From NCBI GenBank assembly GCA_902477765.1, contig CABSIM010000023.1, positions 1-44,467 on the forward strand: a DNA stretch of 44,467 nucleotides, given 5' to 3'. The notes under the pieces were generated by a model. That model did no database searches, was not told where the DNA came from, and was given only the letters and a program-made list of their open reading frames with translations. This DNA is from an uncultured Clostridiaceae bacterium (GTDB lineage: Bacteria > Bacillota > Clostridia > Lachnospirales > Lachnospiraceae). A program made the position numbers and the translations under genes. Positions 42,171-44,467 of the stretch are shown piece by piece; position 1 is the stretch's first letter, and each line of letters begins with the position of its first letter.

Positions 42171-42602
42171 TTATTCTTCTACTTCTTTTCCATCTATATA
42201 TATTTGAAATTTATCAGGATTATTGACAACATCATAGTCCTTTCCATATTCTACAGGTCTGTATTCGGCTGTCATTACCGATTCCCCGTCTTCAATATCC
42301 TCTTTCCATAAATAGATGTTCATATCAAGGCTCGTCGCATATCCCCTGTCTGTAGAGAATTTTGTCGAATGAAAAGAATCATCCTTGTACATCTGCAAAA
42401 GTTCTCTTGCAAACGCTTCCCTATCCTCAATATTTTCCCGATTAGCGACCACAGTTAAATTTTCATCCCGATTTATGGAAAATGTTCCTACTACATCCGG
42501 TTCACCTCTCTTATGACCGGATTCAGTTTTCCCATAAATACTTCCTGCAGCAATTATCAAGATCACTGCTCCTGTTATCACTGCAATTATCTTTTTCTTC
42601 AT
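42171..42602 (-). CDS. Hypothetical secreted or membrane-anchored protein
   Basis: 143 aa with an N-terminal signal or anchor helix (MKKKIIAVITGAVILIIAAGS) and a hydrophilic external part of about 115 residues. No lipobox cysteine and no family that I recognise. It starts seven bases after the stop of the Spo0A-C-like gene and is probably co-transcribed with it. Confidence 0.75.
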   Translation of the reverse strand: MKKKIIAVITGAVILIIAAGSIYGKTESGHKRGEPDVVGTFSINRDENLTVVANRENIEDREAFARELLQMYKDDSFHSTKFSTDRGYATSLDMNIYLWKEDIEDGESVMTAEYRPVEYGKDYDVVNNPDKFQIYIDGKEVEE

Positions 42603-42609
42603 ATTTTCA

Positions 42610-42822
42610 TTAATTTCCTTTTAATTGTTTTACTGCGTAATTGATTACTTCTTCCGGTGTGGGTCTGTCTCCTTTAAGTGTCATTTTCTTCCATTTTTCC
42701 TGCACAGCTGGATCAGGATTATCAAAGCCTGCATCTATGGCTATCTGCATTTCTCTTCGTACTTCTTCTGGTGTTGTGTTGTACTTTTCTGCAATCTTCT
42801 CATAAATAGTTTTCTCTCTCAT
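42610..42822 (-). CDS. 70-aa Spo0A C-terminal-like DNA-binding protein
   Basis: The sequence IYEKIAEKYNTTPEEVRREM followed by IAIDAGF and RPTPEEVINYAVKQL aligns by eye with the effector half of Spo0A (LYPDIAKKFNTTASRVERAI, then HAIEVAW, then KPTNSEFIAMVADKL). It covers the helix-turn-helix and final helix but has no receiver domain and lacks the first helices of the Spo0A effector domain. GGAGG precedes the ATG. It may bind Spo0A-box-like DNA or be a degenerate derivative; function is inference. Confidence 0.7.
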   Translation of the reverse strand: MREKTIYEKIAEKYNTTPEEVRREMQIAIDAGFDNPDPAVQEKWKKMTLKGDRPTPEEVINYAVKQLKGN

Positions 42823-42931
42823 TCATTTTCCTCCAATATAAAAAGAATTACATCTTGTTCTATGGAACTAATTTAGCATATTTCTATCGTCATGAAAAGA
42901 CACTTTTCAACTTAAAGCTGGATAAAGGGGC

Positions 42932-42959
42932 AAAAAAAAGAAGAGCTACTTGCTCTTCT
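42932..42959 (-). terminator. Terminator after the XRE regulator gene
   Basis: GAAGAGC-AAGTA-GCTCTTC followed by eight T on the minus strand, about 13 bases after the stop. Confidence 0.9.
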
Positions 42960-42972
42960 CAGTTTTGTCATA

Positions 42973-43290
42973 TTATTCTTCCAATAATGTATGGATTACT
43001 TTGATAATTTTTTTCTGCTCTTTGATCGGAAGTTTTTCTATTTTCTCTGCCAGCTCATTGGTAACACCTGTAACTGAATGTGCCACAACATCAATCAAAA
43101 GAGTATCTGCAGAAACATCTAATGCATTTGCAATTGCAACAAAGGTATCCAATTTTGTAACTTTCAAGCCTCTCTCTATTACACTCACATGCGTCGGACT
43201 TAAATGTACTAATGCAGCCAGTTCCTCTTGCGTGAGATTTTTTGCTTCTCGTGCTGATTTGATTCGCTGTCCTACTGCTTTCAAATCCAT
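42973..43290 (-). CDS. XRE family transcriptional regulator
   Basis: A 105-aa protein with an N-terminal HTH_3 domain (residues 7-65: IKSAREAKNLTQEELAALV, recognition-helix region SPTHVSVIERG) and a short charged C-terminal helix region (LPIKEQKKIIKVIHTLLEE) likely for dimerisation. Such proteins act as master repressors of integrated elements. GGAGGAGGTG precedes the ATG. A perfect inverted repeat just upstream may be its operator, shared with the divergent gene at 43470. Confidence 0.93.
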   Translation of the reverse strand: MDLKAVGQRIKSAREAKNLTQEELAALVHLSPTHVSVIERGLKVTKLDTFVAIANALDVSADTLLIDVVAHSVTGVTNELAEKIEKLPIKEQKKIIKVIHTLLEE

Positions 43291-43304
43291 CGTAACACCT
43301 CCTC

Positions 43305-43324
43305 CAGAACGAATAATCGTTCTG
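43305..43324. promoter_or_regulatory. Palindromic candidate operator of the XRE regulator
   Basis: CAGAACGA-ATAA-TCGTTCTG, an 8-bp perfect inverted repeat with a 4-base centre, between the XRE gene's RBS and a TATACT box. Autorepressor operators are often placed this way. Confidence 0.6.
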
Positions 43325-43409
43325 AATTTAGTATACTTGTGAATATCTTAAATATACAGAATCGCAAAACCAAGTTCTAATTCTATAGAACTATATTTCA
43401 AGATTTTCT

Positions 43410-43437
43410 TTGCATATTCGTAAAAAAGCGTTATGAT
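43410..43437 (+). promoter_or_regulatory. Promoter of the 72-aa membrane protein gene
   Basis: Plus-strand TTGCAT at 43410-43415, 16-base spacer, TATGAT at 43432-43437, about 33 bases before the ATG. Confidence 0.55.
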
Positions 43438-43469
43438 AGAATCAGTTAAATCAAAGGAGGTATCAAATC

Positions 43470-43688
43470 ATGAAATCGCATAAATACTGGTCCCTCGGAG
43501 CACTTTTCTGTATGTTGGGATGCATTTATTCTGGAATCAGAAAATCTATGACTGCACATAAATATTTTGCCTATTCTTCATTGCTTTGTATGGGCATGTC
43601 CATTTATTCCGGTCACAAACTGGTTTCTCCAAAGAAGAAAAAAATCACTGAATCAAATAATAGTGAGAATAGTTTAAATAAAAACTGA
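43470..43688 (+). CDS. 72-aa membrane protein with internal duplication
   Basis: Two similar halves: HKYWSLGALFCMLGCIYSG (residues 4-22) and HKYFAYSSLLCMGMSIYSG (30-48), each forming one hydrophobic helix, then a lysine-rich tail. AAAGGAGG precedes the ATG. It is the only plus-strand gene of the visible element and diverges from the XRE regulator. I do not recognise a function; a small toxin-like or membrane modulator is possible. Confidence 0.75.
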   Translation: MKSHKYWSLGALFCMLGCIYSGIRKSMTAHKYFAYSSLLCMGMSIYSGHKLVSPKKKKITESNNSENSLNKN

Positions 43689-43709
43689 CCTTTATTCATC
43701 AAAAACGAA

Positions 43710-43742
43710 GTTGCTGGAGAGTATTTTTCTCCAGCAGCACTT
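43710..43742. terminator. Terminator between convergent genes
   Basis: GTTGCTGGAGA pairs with CTCCAGCAGC around a T-rich loop. T-rich sequence follows on the plus strand and CGTTTTTG on the minus strand, so it can serve both neighbours. Confidence 0.65.
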
Positions 43743-43751
43743 TCTTCATCT

Positions 43752-44132
43752 TTAAGCCATTGAAACACAATACTGTCCAATCAGCTTCGTCCAACTATTA
43801 TATTTATTCTTTTCACACACCTTTCGGCAAATTTCATTTTCCATCAGTACACAGAACATCTTATCATAATCAAATGCCCAGACAGCACCATTCACATGGT
43901 TTTCCACTGCTTTCTGATCTATGTGCTTTAAGCGTGTGACCATTTTTTCAATTTCTCCATTTCCCAAGTTACCGATATTTTTACAGATAAACCGAAAGAA
44001 ATTCAACGTTGCATATTCGTCATGCCAATGGAATTCTTCTGGATTGTTTTTAATTTTACTGGCTCGCTGCTGTTCTTTGATTATCTGATCAGCTACACCC
44101 TTCATCGAATCTTCGTATCTCATATTATTCAC
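43752..44132 (-). CDS. Hypothetical protein (126 aa)
   Basis: A soluble, probably helical protein with charged ends and an aromatic middle (EFHWHDEYATLNFFRFICKNIGNLG). No motif that I can name. It starts directly at the end of the next gene to the right (no gap), so the two are likely translated together. Confidence 0.7.
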   Translation of the reverse strand: MNNMRYEDSMKGVADQIIKEQQRASKIKNNPEEFHWHDEYATLNFFRFICKNIGNLGNGEIEKMVTRLKHIDQKAVENHVNGAVWAFDYDKMFCVLMENEICRKVCEKNKYNSWTKLIGQYCVSMA

Positions 44133-44467
44133 CTACTCTTCCTCAACGCCCAGTGATGGTTTAAATCTTTTATCTTTTGCCTGCGGTACCACTATCTCAT
44201 AAAAATAAAATCCTAAATATCCAAGTGCCTGCTTCTTCATTTTATAAAAAGAAGTCCTGCCTACGCCTAACTCCTGCTGTACTTCCACATCTGTCTTATT
44301 ATAATGACTGCAAAAGCAGGAATGAAGAATCTCACTGAGCATCACACCATTCGGTGCATAGAACTTTACCAGTGTCATTCCACGATAGATCATATCTGAC
44401 AAGCCGTAAATAATCATCAGGTTATTCATTTCCCGGTGCATCTTTGGCACATTCAGCTGATTGTTAT
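44133..44467 (-). CDS. HTH-containing hypothetical protein, partial at window edge
   Basis: The frame is open to the window end, so the true start may lie outside. The visible part includes a C-terminal segment (YNKTDVEVQQELGVGRTSFYKMKKQAL) that reads like a helix-turn-helix, similar in style to phage late-gene or element regulators. A GTG at 44450 or an internal ATG are possible starts. Confidence 0.6.
   Translation of the reverse strand, partial: NNQLNVPKMHREMNNLMIIYGLSDMIYRGMTLVKFYAPNGVMLSEILHSCFCSHYNKTDVEVQQELGVGRTSFYKMKKQALGYLGFYFYEIVVPQAKDKRFKPSLGVEEE

Larger units (their letters stand above)
38497..44467. mobile_element. Integrated mobile element splitting sigF (right end beyond window)
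   Basis: From the sigF break rightward the base composition becomes clearly AT-rich and gene content changes to recombinase, MazF-like toxin, phage/ICE-type regulators and small unknowns. The recombinase gene is next to the boundary, as usual for integrated elements. The size is at least 6 kb. No conjugation, capsid or replication genes are seen in the visible part, so it cannot be called an ICE, prophage or IME. Confidence 0.85.

Noticed and set aside
1..44467. CRISPR array, rRNA genes or replication origin
   Set aside because: No regularly spaced repeats, rRNA sequence or origin-type box clusters were seen on either strand.

Overview
The window looks like a chromosome segment of a spore-forming Clostridia member, most likely a Lachnospiraceae-type Firmicute. 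The evidence is a spoVA sporulation operon, a Csp-like germination-type protease, a pheST operon behind a T-box leader, an infC-rpmI-rplT operon, and strong TTGACA-17-TATAAT promoters. The genus cannot be fixed from the sequence alone.

Positions 1-38493 are ordinary host chromosome of moderate G+C, with almost all genes on the minus strand. In order along the window: a Csp-like S8 protease; an AEC transporter; a two-gene SufC/SufB-like Fe-S assembly pair; yajC; a probable operon of an M20 amidohydrolase with two membrane proteins; four tRNA-Leu genes in a rearranged cluster; an AGCS amino acid symporter; an orphan peptide-binding lipoprotein; infC-rpmI-rplT with a long leader and an AUU-started IF3; a DUF1540 protein; a MATE-AEC-membrane protein cluster; tmRNA, smpB, rnr, secG and eno; pheST with T-box; mgsA (plus strand); a patatin; a DUF523 protein; typA; a YigZ protein; a class A PBP (plus strand); and spoVA. 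Translation quality control (tmRNA, SmpB, RNase R) is grouped together.

The spoVA operon is tightly packed and translationally coupled. It starts with an unrecognised 53-aa membrane ORF behind a sequence that fits the sigma-G promoter consensus. Immediately upstream is sigF (spoIIAC), but only its 3' two thirds remain: the reading frame stops being sigF at 38496, inside sigma region 2.

From 38497 to the right edge the DNA becomes visibly AT-rich and carries mobile-element genes: a large serine recombinase next to the junction, a small ORF, a MazF/PemK toxin without a visible antitoxin, about 570 bases of hairpin-rich non-coding DNA, a sigma-region-4-like regulator, a 70-aa protein resembling the C-terminal DNA-binding half of Spo0A, an XRE regulator with a palindromic candidate operator, and small unknown proteins. 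The best reading is an integrated element that has split sigF, comparable in logic to the sigK 'skin' elements. Its right end, and the 5' part of sigF, lie outside the window, so reversible excision is a hypothesis.
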